Shown: positions 1 through 6,696 of the stretch, piece by piece
Position numbering within the stretch: the stretch's first letter is position 1
Layout of the letters: each line of letters opens with the position of its first letter
Source: Loktanella sp.
Lineage (GTDB): Bacteria > Pseudomonadota > Alphaproteobacteria > Rhodobacterales > Rhodobacteraceae
Reading direction: 5' to 3'
Length of the DNA: 8,591 bases
Assembly: GCA_003551805.1 (NCBI GenBank)
Contig: PUNR01000047.1
Location: forward strand, 1-8,591
Program-made: the position numbers and the translations under genes
The notes under the pieces: model-generated
The model's database searches: none
Told to the model about the DNA's origin: nothing
Seen by the model: the letters and a program-made list of their open reading frames with translations, nothing else

Positions 1-163
1 AATCTTCAAGCACCTTGAGGTGTCGCATGAATGTAGGCAGTGCCATTTTATGCGGTTTGTGTAATTCGCTCACGCTTGCCGGGCCTGCGGCAAGGCGCTG
101 CAAGACCGCCCGCCGTGTCGGGTCTGCCATAGCGCCAAAGAAGGAATCGAGTTTGTCCGTCAT
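1..163 (-). CDS. ArsR-family HTH transcriptional regulator (partial, 3' part beyond window)
   Basis: The minus strand reads from an ATG at 161-163 through 54 codons to the window edge without a stop, so only the N-terminal half is present. The protein starts MTDKLDSFFGAMADPTRRAV and continues with a winged-helix DNA-binding region. The ADPTRRAVLQRLA segment (residues 13-25) and the LPTFMRHLKVLED segment (residues 42-54) match the first helix and the recognition helix of ArsR/SmtB-type repressors. No CXC metal-binding motif is visible in this part. The LPxFxRH form of the recognition helix is, from general knowledge, common in the non-metal ArsR subgroup that often sits beside an SRPBCC (AHSA1-like) gene. 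That partner would lie to the left of the window and cannot be seen. No good Shine-Dalgarno sequence precedes the start. An internal ATG (residue 12) is an alternative, but the first Met better matches the usual length of the family's N terminus. The ligand and targets are unknown. Confidence 0.85.
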   Translation of the reverse strand, partial: MTDKLDSFFGAMADPTRRAVLQRLAAGPASVSELHKPHKMALPTFMRHLKVLED

Positions 164-218
164 GCGTTTCAGTGTCAGGTGATGGTGTTCCAAGTCAAGC
201 CAGCATGCCCGGACGGCC

Positions 219-246
219 TTGTGCCTGCGCGCCCATCCGCTACCCT
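219..246 (+). promoter_or_regulatory. Weak candidate promoter for dnaE
   Basis: TTGTGC (219-224) and TACCCT (241-246) are separated by 16 bases and could act as -35 and -10 boxes. The -10 box ends 6 bases before the dnaE ATG, so transcription would begin at or next to the start codon. This would fit the absence of any Shine-Dalgarno sequence. The -10 box matches the consensus poorly (about 3 of 6), so this is only a suggestion. The 89-base spacer 164-252 also has to carry the promoter of the divergent ArsR-family gene. Confidence 0.18.
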
Positions 247-252
247 TGGCTA

Positions 253-3200
253 ATGACAGATCATCCCCGATTCATCCACCTGCGCACCCATACCGAATAT
301 TCCTTGCTGGAAGGGGCGGTGCCGGTCAAATCGCTCGCGCCTCTCGCGGCGGGGATGGGCATGCCTGCGGTCGCCGTGACCGATACCAATAACATGTTCT
401 GCGCGCTGGAATTTTCCGAATATGCGTCCAAGGCCGGTGTGCAGCCGATCATTGGCTGCCAGCTTGATCTGACATACGCCACACCGGACCCGGGCAAGCG
501 CCCCGAAGCCCCTGCGCCCATCGTGCTGCTGGCGCAGAACGAGGCGGGCTATCTGAACCTGATGAAGCTGAATTCCTGCGCCTATCTGGATGCCGCCGGA
601 CAATTGCCGCAGGTCACGGTTGAAGAACTGGCGCAATACAGCGCTGGCCTGATCTGTCTGACCGGCGGCCCAGACGGCCCCATCGGGCGCTTGCTGCGAC
701 ACGGTCAGCAGCCAAAGGCAGATTTGCTGTTGGATCAGATGGCGTCGATCTATCCTGAACGGCTTTATGTCGAATTGCAGCGCCACCCCGGCGACGGTGG
801 CCTGCCAGAGGCAGAACGTCTGTCAGAGCGTGGTCATATCGAGATGGCCTATGCCAAGGGCCTGCCGCTGGTTGCAACAAACGATGTCTATTTCCCCAAA
901 TCCGCCTTGTATGAAGCGCATGATGCGCTGATCTGCATTGCGGATGGTGCCTATGTCGACCAACAGGAACCCCGCCGCCGTTTGACACCGCAGCATTATT
1001 TCAAATCACCGCGCGAAATGGCGACGCTGTTTGCCGACCTGCCCGAGGCTTTGGAGAACACAATCGAGATTGCCCGCCGCTGCGCGTTCAAAACCTACAA
1101 ACGCGCGCCGATCCTGCCGAAGTTCGCTGATGACGAGGTCGCCGAATTGCGCCGTCAGGCACAGGAAGGGCTGAAGGCACGCCTTGCGGTGATCCCCCAT
1201 GCCGCCCCTGTCGAGGATTACGAAAAGCGGCTCGAATTTGAGTTGGGCATCATCGAGGGCATGGGCTTCCCCGGCTATTTCCTGATCGTGGCCGATTTCA
1301 TCAAATGGGCCAAGGATAATGGCATTCCGGTCGGGCCGGGGCGGGGGTCGGGTGCTGGCTCGCTTGTCGCCTATGCGCTGTTGATTACCGATCTGGACCC
1401 TTTGCGATATTCGCTGCTGTTCGAACGGTTCTTGAACCCTGAACGCGTATCGATGCCCGATTTTGACATCGACTTTTGCATGGACCGGCGCGAAGAGGTG
1501 ATCCGCTACGTGCAGGACAAATACGGTCGCGACAAGGTGGGCCAGATCATTACCTTCGGTGCGCTGTTGTCCAAGGCCGCCGTACGCGATGTGGGCCGCG
1601 TGTTGCAGATGCCTTACGGTCAGGTGGATCGTTTGTCCAAGATGATCCCCGTCGAAGGGGTCAAACCCGTCAGCATCGAAAAGGCGCTGGCCGACGAACC
1701 CCGCCTGCGCGAAGAGGCCAAGAATGAAGAGGTCGTGCAGCGGCTTCTGACATATGCGCAACAGGTCGAAGGCTTGCTGCGGAACGCGTCCACCCATGCC
1801 GCCGGTGTGGTGATTGGCGACAGGCCGCTGGATGAACTGGTACCTTTGTATCAGGATCCGCGGTCCGACATGCCCGCGACGCAATTCAACATGAAATGGG
1901 TTGAACAGGCGGGGCTGGTCAAGTTCGACTTTTTGGGCCTGAAAACCCTGACCGTGATCCAGAATGCGGTCGAACTGATCCGCAAGGCTGGGCGCAGCCT
2001 GAATGTCGCCGCCGATGGCGATGTGCTGTATCAGCCGCCTGTGGGGTTTGAATATGACATCGGGGCGATCCCGCTGGACGATACCAAATCCTATGCGCTT
2101 TATGCCAGCGCCAAGACCATCGCGGTGTTTCAGGTCGAAAGCTCGGGCATGATGGATGCGCTCAAGCGCATGAAGCCGACCTGTATCGAGGATATCGTGG
2201 CGTTGGTGGCGCTGTACCGTCCCGGCCCGATGGAAAATATCCCCACCTATTGCGAGGTGAAGAACGGGATCAAGGAACTGGAATCGATCCATCCATCGAT
2301 CGACCATATTCTGGCGGAAACGCAGGGCATCATCGTTTATCAAGAACAGGTGATGGAAATCGCGCAGGTCATGGCGGGCTACAGCCTTGGCGGCGCGGAC
2401 CTGTTGCGCCGCGCGATGGGTAAGAAAATCGCCGAGGAAATGGCCAAGGAACGCCCCAAATTCGAGGCCGGTGCCAAGGCTAACGGGGTCGAGCCGAAAA
2501 AGGCGCGCGAGGTCTTCGACCTTTTGGAAAAATTCGCCAACTACGGGTTCAACAAATCGCATGCCGCCGCTTATGCCGTCGTCAGCTATCAAACGGCTTG
2601 GCTGAAGGCCAATCATCCGGTCGAATTCATGGCCGGTGTGATGAATTGTGATATCCATCTGACCGACAAGCTTGGCGTCTATTTCCAAGAGGTGAAAAAG
2701 GGGCTGGGGATCGGTTACATCCCGCCTTGTGTGAACCGGTCGCAGGCGATGTTCGACGTGCAGGACCAGAAACTGGTCTATGCGCTGGGCGCGCTGAAGA
2801 ATGTCGGCGTCGAGGCGATGAAACTGGTTGTTGCGGGGCGCGGCGACAAGGCTTTCGTCAACTTGTTTGATTTCGCGCGACGCTGCGATCTGAAACGCGT
2901 CGGCAAACGGTCGCTGGAAATGCTCGCACGGGCAGGGGCGTTCGATGTGCTGGACACGAACCGGCGGCGGGTGATGCAATCGCTTGATGCGCTGACGGCG
3001 TATTCGGCGGCGATCCACGACCAGAAATCATCCAATCAAGTATCGCTATTCGGCGACGCCGGCGAGGATCTGCCCGAACCGCGTCTGGCCTTTGGCGATG
3101 ACTGGCTGCCTGCGGAACGGCTGGCTGAGGAATTCAAGGCCATCGGTTTCTATCTGTCCGGCCATCCGCTGGATGATTACATGTCGGCGCTCAAGCGCAA

Positions 3201-3753
3201 GCAGGTGATGACGCTGGACGAGGTGATCGCGCGCGCTGCCAAGGGGGCGGCGATTGTGAAGATGGCTGGCACAGTGTCCGGACGGCAGGAACGCAAATCG
3301 GCGCGCGGTAACCGGTTTGCCTTTGTGCAATTGTCCGATCCCACGGGGCAATATGAAGTCACGATGTTTTCGGACACGCTGGAACTTGCCCGCGAACATC
3401 TTGAGACAGGATCGCAGATCGTGCTGCAATGCGAAGCGACGCTAGAGGCGGACCAGCTCAAGCTGCTGGGCCGGTCGGTGTCGCCGATTGATTCTGTGGT
3501 GGCGGATGCAGGGTCGGCGGGGCTGCGGGTGTTTATCGACCGGCCCGATGCGATTGCGACGGTTGCCAGTATTCTGGCCAATGCTGCGCGTGACGGTGTG
3601 CGTGCGGCGCGCGGGTCGGTTTTTGTCTGCCTGATGGGCGACGATCTGCCCGGCGAGGTCGAACTGGATCTGGGCGAGCCTTTTCCGATAAATCCGCAGA
3701 TCAAGGGTGCTTTGCGCAGTCTGGGTGGCGTGATCGAGGTCGAAGACGCGTAA
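253..3753 (+). CDS. dnaE: DNA polymerase III subunit alpha (replicative polymerase)
   Basis: This is the catalytic subunit of the chromosomal replicase, which extends DNA 5' to 3' in the holoenzyme. It has 1166 residues, normal for DnaE1. The PHP domain begins at once (HLRTHTEYSLLEG, residues 9-21). The palm and its loop include GPGRGSGAGS (361-370). PDFDIDF (402-408) supplies catalytic Asp403 and Asp405, and KFDFLG (557-562) supplies Asp559; these correspond to E. coli D401, D403 and D555. A fingers/tandem-helix segment, YGFNKSHAAAYAVVSYQ, starts at 764. A helix-hairpin-helix region lies near 874-905, a probable beta-clamp binding motif QVSLF at 929-933, and an OB fold from about 1000 to 1075. 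The PHP motif has Arg11 where active PHP domains have His, as in E. coli, so proofreading probably comes from a separate DnaQ epsilon subunit. The frame is open upstream to a GTG at 172, but the family start MTDHPRFIHL fits the ATG at 253. No clear ribosome binding site is visible. No intein or frameshift is seen. Confidence 0.98.
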   Translation: MTDHPRFIHLRTHTEYSLLEGAVPVKSLAPLAAGMGMPAVAVTDTNNMFCALEFSEYASKAGVQPIIGCQLDLTYATPDPGKRPEAPAPIVLLAQNEAGYLNLMKLNSCAYLDAAGQLPQVTVEELAQYSAGLICLTGGPDGPIGRLLRHGQQPKADLLLDQMASIYPERLYVELQRHPGDGGLPEAERLSERGHIEMAYAKGLPLVATNDVYFPKSALYEAHDALICIADGAYVDQQEPRRRLTPQHYFKSPREMATLFADLPEALENTIEIARRCAFKTYKRAPILPKFADDEVAELRRQAQEGLKARLAVIPHAAPVEDYEKRLEFELGIIEGMGFPGYFLIVADFIKWAKDNGIPVGPGRGSGAGSLVAYALLITDLDPLRYSLLFERFLNPERVSMPDFDIDFCMDRREEVIRYVQDKYGRDKVGQIITFGALLSKAAVRDVGRVLQMPYGQVDRLSKMIPVEGVKPVSIEKALADEPRLREEAKNEEVVQRLLTYAQQVEGLLRNASTHAAGVVIGDRPLDELVPLYQDPRSDMPATQFNMKWVEQAGLVKFDFLGLKTLTVIQNAVELIRKAGRSLNVAADGDVLYQPPVGFEYDIGAIPLDDTKSYALYASAKTIAVFQVESSGMMDALKRMKPTCIEDIVALVALYRPGPMENIPTYCEVKNGIKELESIHPSIDHILAETQGIIVYQEQVMEIAQVMAGYSLGGADLLRRAMGKKIAEEMAKERPKFEAGAKANGVEPKKAREVFDLLEKFANYGFNKSHAAAYAVVSYQTAWLKANHPVEFMAGVMNCDIHLTDKLGVYFQEVKKGLGIGYIPPCVNRSQAMFDVQDQKLVYALGALKNVGVEAMKLVVAGRGDKAFVNLFDFARRCDLKRVGKRSLEMLARAGAFDVLDTNRRRVMQSLDALTAYSAAIHDQKSSNQVSLFGDAGEDLPEPRLAFGDDWLPAERLAEEFKAIGFYLSGHPLDDYMSALKRKQVMTLDEVIARAAKGAAIVKMAGTVSGRQERKSARGNRFAFVQLSDPTGQYEVTMFSDTLELAREHLETGSQIVLQCEATLEADQLKLLGRSVSPIDSVVADAGSAGLRVFIDRPDAIATVASILANAARDGVRAARGSVFVCLMGDDLPGEVELDLGEPFPINPQIKGALRSLGGVIEVEDA

Positions 3754-3775
3754 GGTGGATCATGATCCACCCTAC
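3750..3775. repeat. Palindrome filling the dnaE/slyX junction, possible bidirectional terminator
   Basis: GGTGGATCATGATCCACC (3754-3771) is a perfect 18-base palindrome and is exactly the whole spacer between the two convergent genes. With one mismatched pair (A3753/C3772) it extends to 26 bases, 3750-3775. The arms then contain the TAA stop of dnaE (3751-3753) and the TAG stop of slyX (complement of 3772-3774). It could form a strong hairpin in either transcript. No T-run follows on either strand, so a classic intrinsic terminator is not demonstrated. Similar GTAGGGTGGAT...ATCCACCCTAC palindromes are, from memory, scattered in Rhodobacteraceae genomes, which suggests a REP-like element. This recollection was not checked. 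Confidence 0.75.
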
Positions 3776-3975
3776 CAGTGCGGCGGGCGCTGATCGGTAA
3801 AGGCCACGCTGTTGCCAGCATCTTGATCGCGCGACATTTCCCGTTCGATCAGCAAGGTGACACGGCGCGTCAGCAAGGCAAGTTCTTTGTCCTGACGCGC
3901 GACAATATCGGACAGATCATCGACGCTGCGCGTCAGATGGGCGATTTTTTCTTCGAGGGTTTCGCGTGTGGTCAT
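3772..3975 (-). CDS. slyX: SlyX family protein
   Basis: This is a 67-residue protein starting MTTRETLEEKIAHLTRSVDD and ending DQRPPHW. The charged, leucine-heptad region from about residue 7 to 48 (LEEKIAHL, VDDLSDIVARQDKEL, LLTRRVTLLIE) should form a coiled coil. The C-terminal PPH plus aromatic residue is a hallmark of the SlyX family (E. coli SlyX ends in PPHY). Size and architecture match the family, which has no firmly established biochemical function. No signal peptide or membrane segment is present, so it should be cytoplasmic. The reading frame stays open upstream to 4185, but those residues run into the divergent hisS leader and show no SlyX similarity, so the ATG at 3973-3975 is chosen. 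It is divergent from hisS and convergent with dnaE, and is probably transcribed alone from the 3976-4138 spacer. Its ribosome binding site is weak. Confidence 0.9.
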   Translation of the reverse strand: MTTRETLEEKIAHLTRSVDDLSDIVARQDKELALLTRRVTLLIEREMSRDQDAGNSVAFTDQRPPHW

Positions 3976-4028
3976 GGCGCCTGATACACCGCCTTGGCGC
4001 CCGCGCAAAGCCTGTGGCGCGGTTGTGC

Positions 4029-4053
4029 TTTGAGTATTTTTGGAAATAAGAAG
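4029..4053. promoter_or_regulatory. AT-rich intergenic element between slyX and hisS
   Basis: A short AT-rich block lies in an otherwise GC-rich divergent spacer. It starts TTTGAGTATTTTTGG and ends AAATAAGAAG. It is the most likely place for promoter sequences of one or both divergent genes. For example, TTGTGC (4023-4028) lies 17 bases before ATAAGA (4046-4051) on the plus strand, but neither box is close to consensus. A GAGTATTT...GAA.AAGAAG pattern is, from memory, common in Rhodobacteraceae intergenic DNA, so it may instead be a dispersed motif. Its function is not known from this sequence. Confidence 0.35.
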
Positions 4054-4124
4054 CGAAAGGACGTTTGGCGCAGGGTTGCACTGCATTGCCCCTGTGACAT
4101 TGGCGGGGTAAACGGCGCCAAAGC

Positions 4125-4131
4125 AAAGGGA
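4125..4131 (+). promoter_or_regulatory. Ribosome binding site of hisS
   Basis: AAAGGGA ends 7 bases before the ATG at 4139. This is a reasonable Shine-Dalgarno sequence and supports that start codon. Confidence 0.65.
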
Positions 4132-4138
4132 CATCGCG

Positions 4139-5617
4139 ATGGCCAATGACAAAAAGCAACCCCGCCCGAAGGCAGTGACGCCCAAGGGGTTTCAGGATTA
4201 TTTCGGCGCGGATGTGACCGAACGTGCCGCAATGCTGCACAAGATCGCGGCTGTCTATCATCGTTACGGGTTTGATGCGCTGGAAACCTCTGCCGTTGAA
4301 ACGGTCGAGGCTTTGGGCAAGTTTCTGCCCGATGTGGACCGTCCCAACGAGGGTGTTTTCGCCTGGCAGGAAGATGCGGACTGGCTGGCGTTGCGATATG
4401 ATCTGACTGCACCCCTGGCGCGTGTGGCCGCGCAATACCGCAACGATCTGCCCAGCCCCTATCGTCGCTATGCGATGGGTCCGGTTTGGCGCAATGAAAA
4501 GCCGGGTCCGGGGCGGTTCCGGCAATTCTATCAATGCGATGCCGATACGGTGGGGGCGGCCAGTGTCGCCGCCGATGCCGAGATTTGCGCGATGCTGGCC
4601 GATTGTCTGGAAGAGGTGGGGATTGCGCGCGGTGACTATGTGATCCGCGTCAACAACCGCAAAGTGCTGAACGGTGTGCTAGAGGTGGCGGGTCTGTCGG
4701 GGGATGACAAAGAAGCCGAACGCGGGATCGTATTGCGTGCGATTGACAAGCTGGACCGGCTGGGTGTCACCGGTGTGCGTGCCCTGCTGGGCGAAGGCCG
4801 CAAGGACGAGAGTGGTGATTTCACCAAAGGTGCGGGGCTAAGTGAGGCGCAGGCTGACGTAGTCATCGGTTTCATGGAAGCCAAGCGCGACACGGGGGCT
4901 GCGACAGTGGCACGTTTGTCGGAACTGGTCACAGGATCGCCTGTCGGCGTCGCAGGTGTGGCAGAACTCGAAGAAATTGCAGCCCTGTTGACAGCACAAG
5001 GCTACGGCCCCGACCGTATCATCATCGACCCTTCGGTTGTGCGTGGCCTCGGGTATTATACCGGCCCCGTCTATGAGGCCGAGTTGACATTCGAGGTCAC
5101 CGATGAAAAGGGCCGTCCGCGCAATTTCGGCTCTGTTGCCGGTGGCGGTCGTTATGACGATCTGGTCAAGCGTTTTACCGGGCAAGAGGTGCCGGCTACG
5201 GGCGTGTCCATTGGCGTAGACCGTTTGCTGGCCGCTTTGCGCGCCACCGGACGGATTGACAGCAAAGCTGTCGGGCCTGTCATCGTGACCGTGATGGACC
5301 GTGCAAAGATGGCGGATTACCAGACCATGGTCGCCGAATTGCGCAATGCGGGTATCCGGTCAGAGGTGTATCTTGGCAATCCCAAGAACTTTGGCAATCA
5401 GTTGAAATACGCTGATAAACGCGCATCCCCCGTTGCGATCATCGCCGGAAGCGACGAATTCGATCAGGGAATTGTGCAGATCAAGGATCTGGTGCTTGGT
5501 GCACAGATTGCGCAGAATGCGACGCTGGAAGAATGGAAAGACCGCCCCAGCCAATATGCTGTGCCGCGCGATCAGATGGTCGCACGTGTCCGCGCTATTC
5601 TGGATGGGCAAGCCTGA
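4139..5617 (+). CDS. hisS: Histidine--tRNA ligase (histidyl-tRNA synthetase)
   Basis: This class II aminoacyl-tRNA synthetase attaches histidine to tRNA-His in the cytoplasm, using ATP. It has 492 residues, longer than E. coli HisS (about 424) but usual for the alphaproteobacterial type. Motif 2 is at about 109-131 (RRYAMGPVWRNEKPGPGRFR, then QFYQ). The HisRS-specific histidine-binding loop VVRGLGYYTGPVYE is at about 300-313, and motif 3 spans about 334-366 (SVAGGGRYDDL, then GVSIGVDRLLAAL). The C-terminal anticodon-binding domain runs from about 380 to 490. Motif 2 has NEKPGPGRFRQFYQCDAD in place of the bacterial HERPQKGRYRQFHQ type. This is the form known from alphaproteobacteria whose tRNA-His lacks the extra G-1 base. 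The start is supported by AAAGGGA 7 bases upstream. The gene leads an operon with hisZ and hisG. Its TGA overlaps the hisZ ATG by one base, which suggests translational coupling. Confidence 0.97.
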   Translation: MANDKKQPRPKAVTPKGFQDYFGADVTERAAMLHKIAAVYHRYGFDALETSAVETVEALGKFLPDVDRPNEGVFAWQEDADWLALRYDLTAPLARVAAQYRNDLPSPYRRYAMGPVWRNEKPGPGRFRQFYQCDADTVGAASVAADAEICAMLADCLEEVGIARGDYVIRVNNRKVLNGVLEVAGLSGDDKEAERGIVLRAIDKLDRLGVTGVRALLGEGRKDESGDFTKGAGLSEAQADVVIGFMEAKRDTGAATVARLSELVTGSPVGVAGVAELEEIAALLTAQGYGPDRIIIDPSVVRGLGYYTGPVYEAELTFEVTDEKGRPRNFGSVAGGGRYDDLVKRFTGQEVPATGVSIGVDRLLAALRATGRIDSKAVGPVIVTVMDRAKMADYQTMVAELRNAGIRSEVYLGNPKNFGNQLKYADKRASPVAIIAGSDEFDQGIVQIKDLVLGAQIAQNATLEEWKDRPSQYAVPRDQMVARVRAILDGQA

Positions 5618-6696
5618 TGCCGACTTCGCCTGCAACCTTGAAAGAGGCGCGCCGCCTGCGCGATCATTTTGCCGCGCAAGGCGCAGTGGTGGTCAAGGCC
5701 GATGTCCTGCAATCCGCCGATCTGCTGCTTGATCTTTATGGCGAAGACATCCGCGCCCGCGCCTACCTGACCGCCGACCCGTTGCGCGGGGAAATGGTCT
5801 TGCGCCCTGATTTCACCGTGCCTGTCGTACAGATGCATATGGAAACCTATGCCGACCCCGCGCGCTATACCTATTCCGGCAAGGTTTTTCGCAAGCAGGA
5901 AATCGACGAAACCCGCGCCAATGAATTCACGCAGGTCGGATACGAGGTCTTTGACGGCCAGAACCCCGCCGCCGCTGATGCCGAAGTGTTCGCCGTTATC
6001 GCGCAAGGTCTGGCAGGAATACCACTGCGCGCCGCCACCGGCGACATGGGCGTCTTGATGGCGGCTGTGCGCGGCCTGCGCACGACCGATGACCGTAAGG
6101 CGGCCTTGCTCCGCCACATCTGGCGACCAGCGCGGTTTCGTGCGCTGTTGCGCCGCTATGGGTCGGGCGAGGTGCCGCCTTTGCGTGCCGCTTTGTTGAA
6201 TGCCGCTGATCCGTTTGTGGCGGCTGGTGCGAATATCGGCCTGCGCAGCCGGGCCGAGGTTGCCGCGCGCATCGCCGCTTTGCGGGCTGATGCGCAGGCA
6301 AAGCCGCTTGCCTTGGATGAAATTGCGCTGATTGATGCGATACTGGGCCTGCGCGCCACCAGCACCGATGCGCTGAGTGTGTTGCGCGATATTGCCGTTG
6401 ATATGCCCGCGATCAGCGGTGCTGTGCGCCGGATGGAGGCGCGGTTGAACGCATTATCCGCACGCGGTATCGACGTTGACACGCTGGAATTCGAAGGCAG
6501 CTATGGCCGGACCAGTCTGGAATATTACGACGGGTTCGTTTTTGGTTTCTATGCCAGTGACCGGCCCGAACTACCGCCGATTGCCACAGGCGGGCGCTAT
6601 GATGCGCTGACCGCGCGGCTGGGGCAGGGGCGCGCTGTGCCTGCGGTGGGCGGCGTGATCCGGCCAGATCTGGTGCTGGAGGTGGGCAAATGCTGA
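5617..6696 (+). CDS. hisZ: ATP phosphoribosyltransferase regulatory subunit
   Basis: HisZ is a catalytically dead relative of histidyl-tRNA synthetase. It assembles with short-form HisG into the first enzyme of histidine biosynthesis, and is needed for its activity and for feedback inhibition by histidine. The protein has 359 residues and only the class II synthetase core, with no anticodon-binding domain. A motif 2-like segment (TYSGKVFRKQEIDE, then FTQVGYEVF) lies at about 85-112. A segment resembling the HisRS histidine loop (GRTSLEYYDGFVFGFY) lies at about 297-312, and a motif 3-like GGRYDALTARLG at 325-336 is followed by AVGGVIRPD. The frame stays open upstream to 5533, inside hisS, but the ATG at 5617 in the TGATG overlap gives the proper N terminus (MPTSPATLKEARRLR). 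It overlaps hisG by 7 bases. The immediate presence of short HisG makes HisZ far more likely than a second HisRS. Confidence 0.95.
   Translation: MPTSPATLKEARRLRDHFAAQGAVVVKADVLQSADLLLDLYGEDIRARAYLTADPLRGEMVLRPDFTVPVVQMHMETYADPARYTYSGKVFRKQEIDETRANEFTQVGYEVFDGQNPAAADAEVFAVIAQGLAGIPLRAATGDMGVLMAAVRGLRTTDDRKAALLRHIWRPARFRALLRRYGSGEVPPLRAALLNAADPFVAAGANIGLRSRAEVAARIAALRADAQAKPLALDEIALIDAILGLRATSTDALSVLRDIAVDMPAISGAVRRMEARLNALSARGIDVDTLEFEGSYGRTSLEYYDGFVFGFYASDRPELPPIATGGRYDALTARLGQGRAVPAVGGVIRPDLVLEVGKC
6678..6683 (+). promoter_or_regulatory. Ribosome binding site of hisG
   Basis: GGAGGT, inside the end of hisZ, lies 6 bases before the hisG ATG at 6690. It is the strongest Shine-Dalgarno sequence in the window. 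It fixes the hisG start and implies that HisG can be translated by fresh initiation as well as by coupling to hisZ. Confidence 0.8.

Noticed and set aside
172..252. In-frame GTG (172) and ATG (205) upstream starts for dnaE
   Set aside because: The extra residues (for example MPGRPCACAPIRYPW) do not look like a DnaE N terminus, whereas MTDHPRFIHL at 253 does.
1006..3018. A 670-codon open frame antisense to dnaE
   Set aside because: It lies entirely within dnaE, has low-complexity His/Arg/Gln/Asp-rich composition typical of antisense frames in GC-rich genes, and resembles no known family. The sense frame has clear catalytic motifs.
4100..4121. TTGGCG/CGCCAA inverted repeat just before the hisS ribosome binding site
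   Set aside because: It is only a 6-base stem with a 10-base loop, which is expected by chance in GC-rich DNA. There is no support for an operator or a riboswitch.
3976..4185. Longer minus-strand form of slyX running into the hisS start
   Set aside because: The 70 extra residues show no SlyX similarity and overlap the hisS leader and its first codons. The ATG at 3975 gives the normal SlyX length.
5533..5616. N-terminal extension of hisZ inside hisS
   Set aside because: The extra 28 residues are an out-of-frame reading of the hisS C-terminal domain. The TGATG overlap start at 5617 gives the expected HisZ N terminus.
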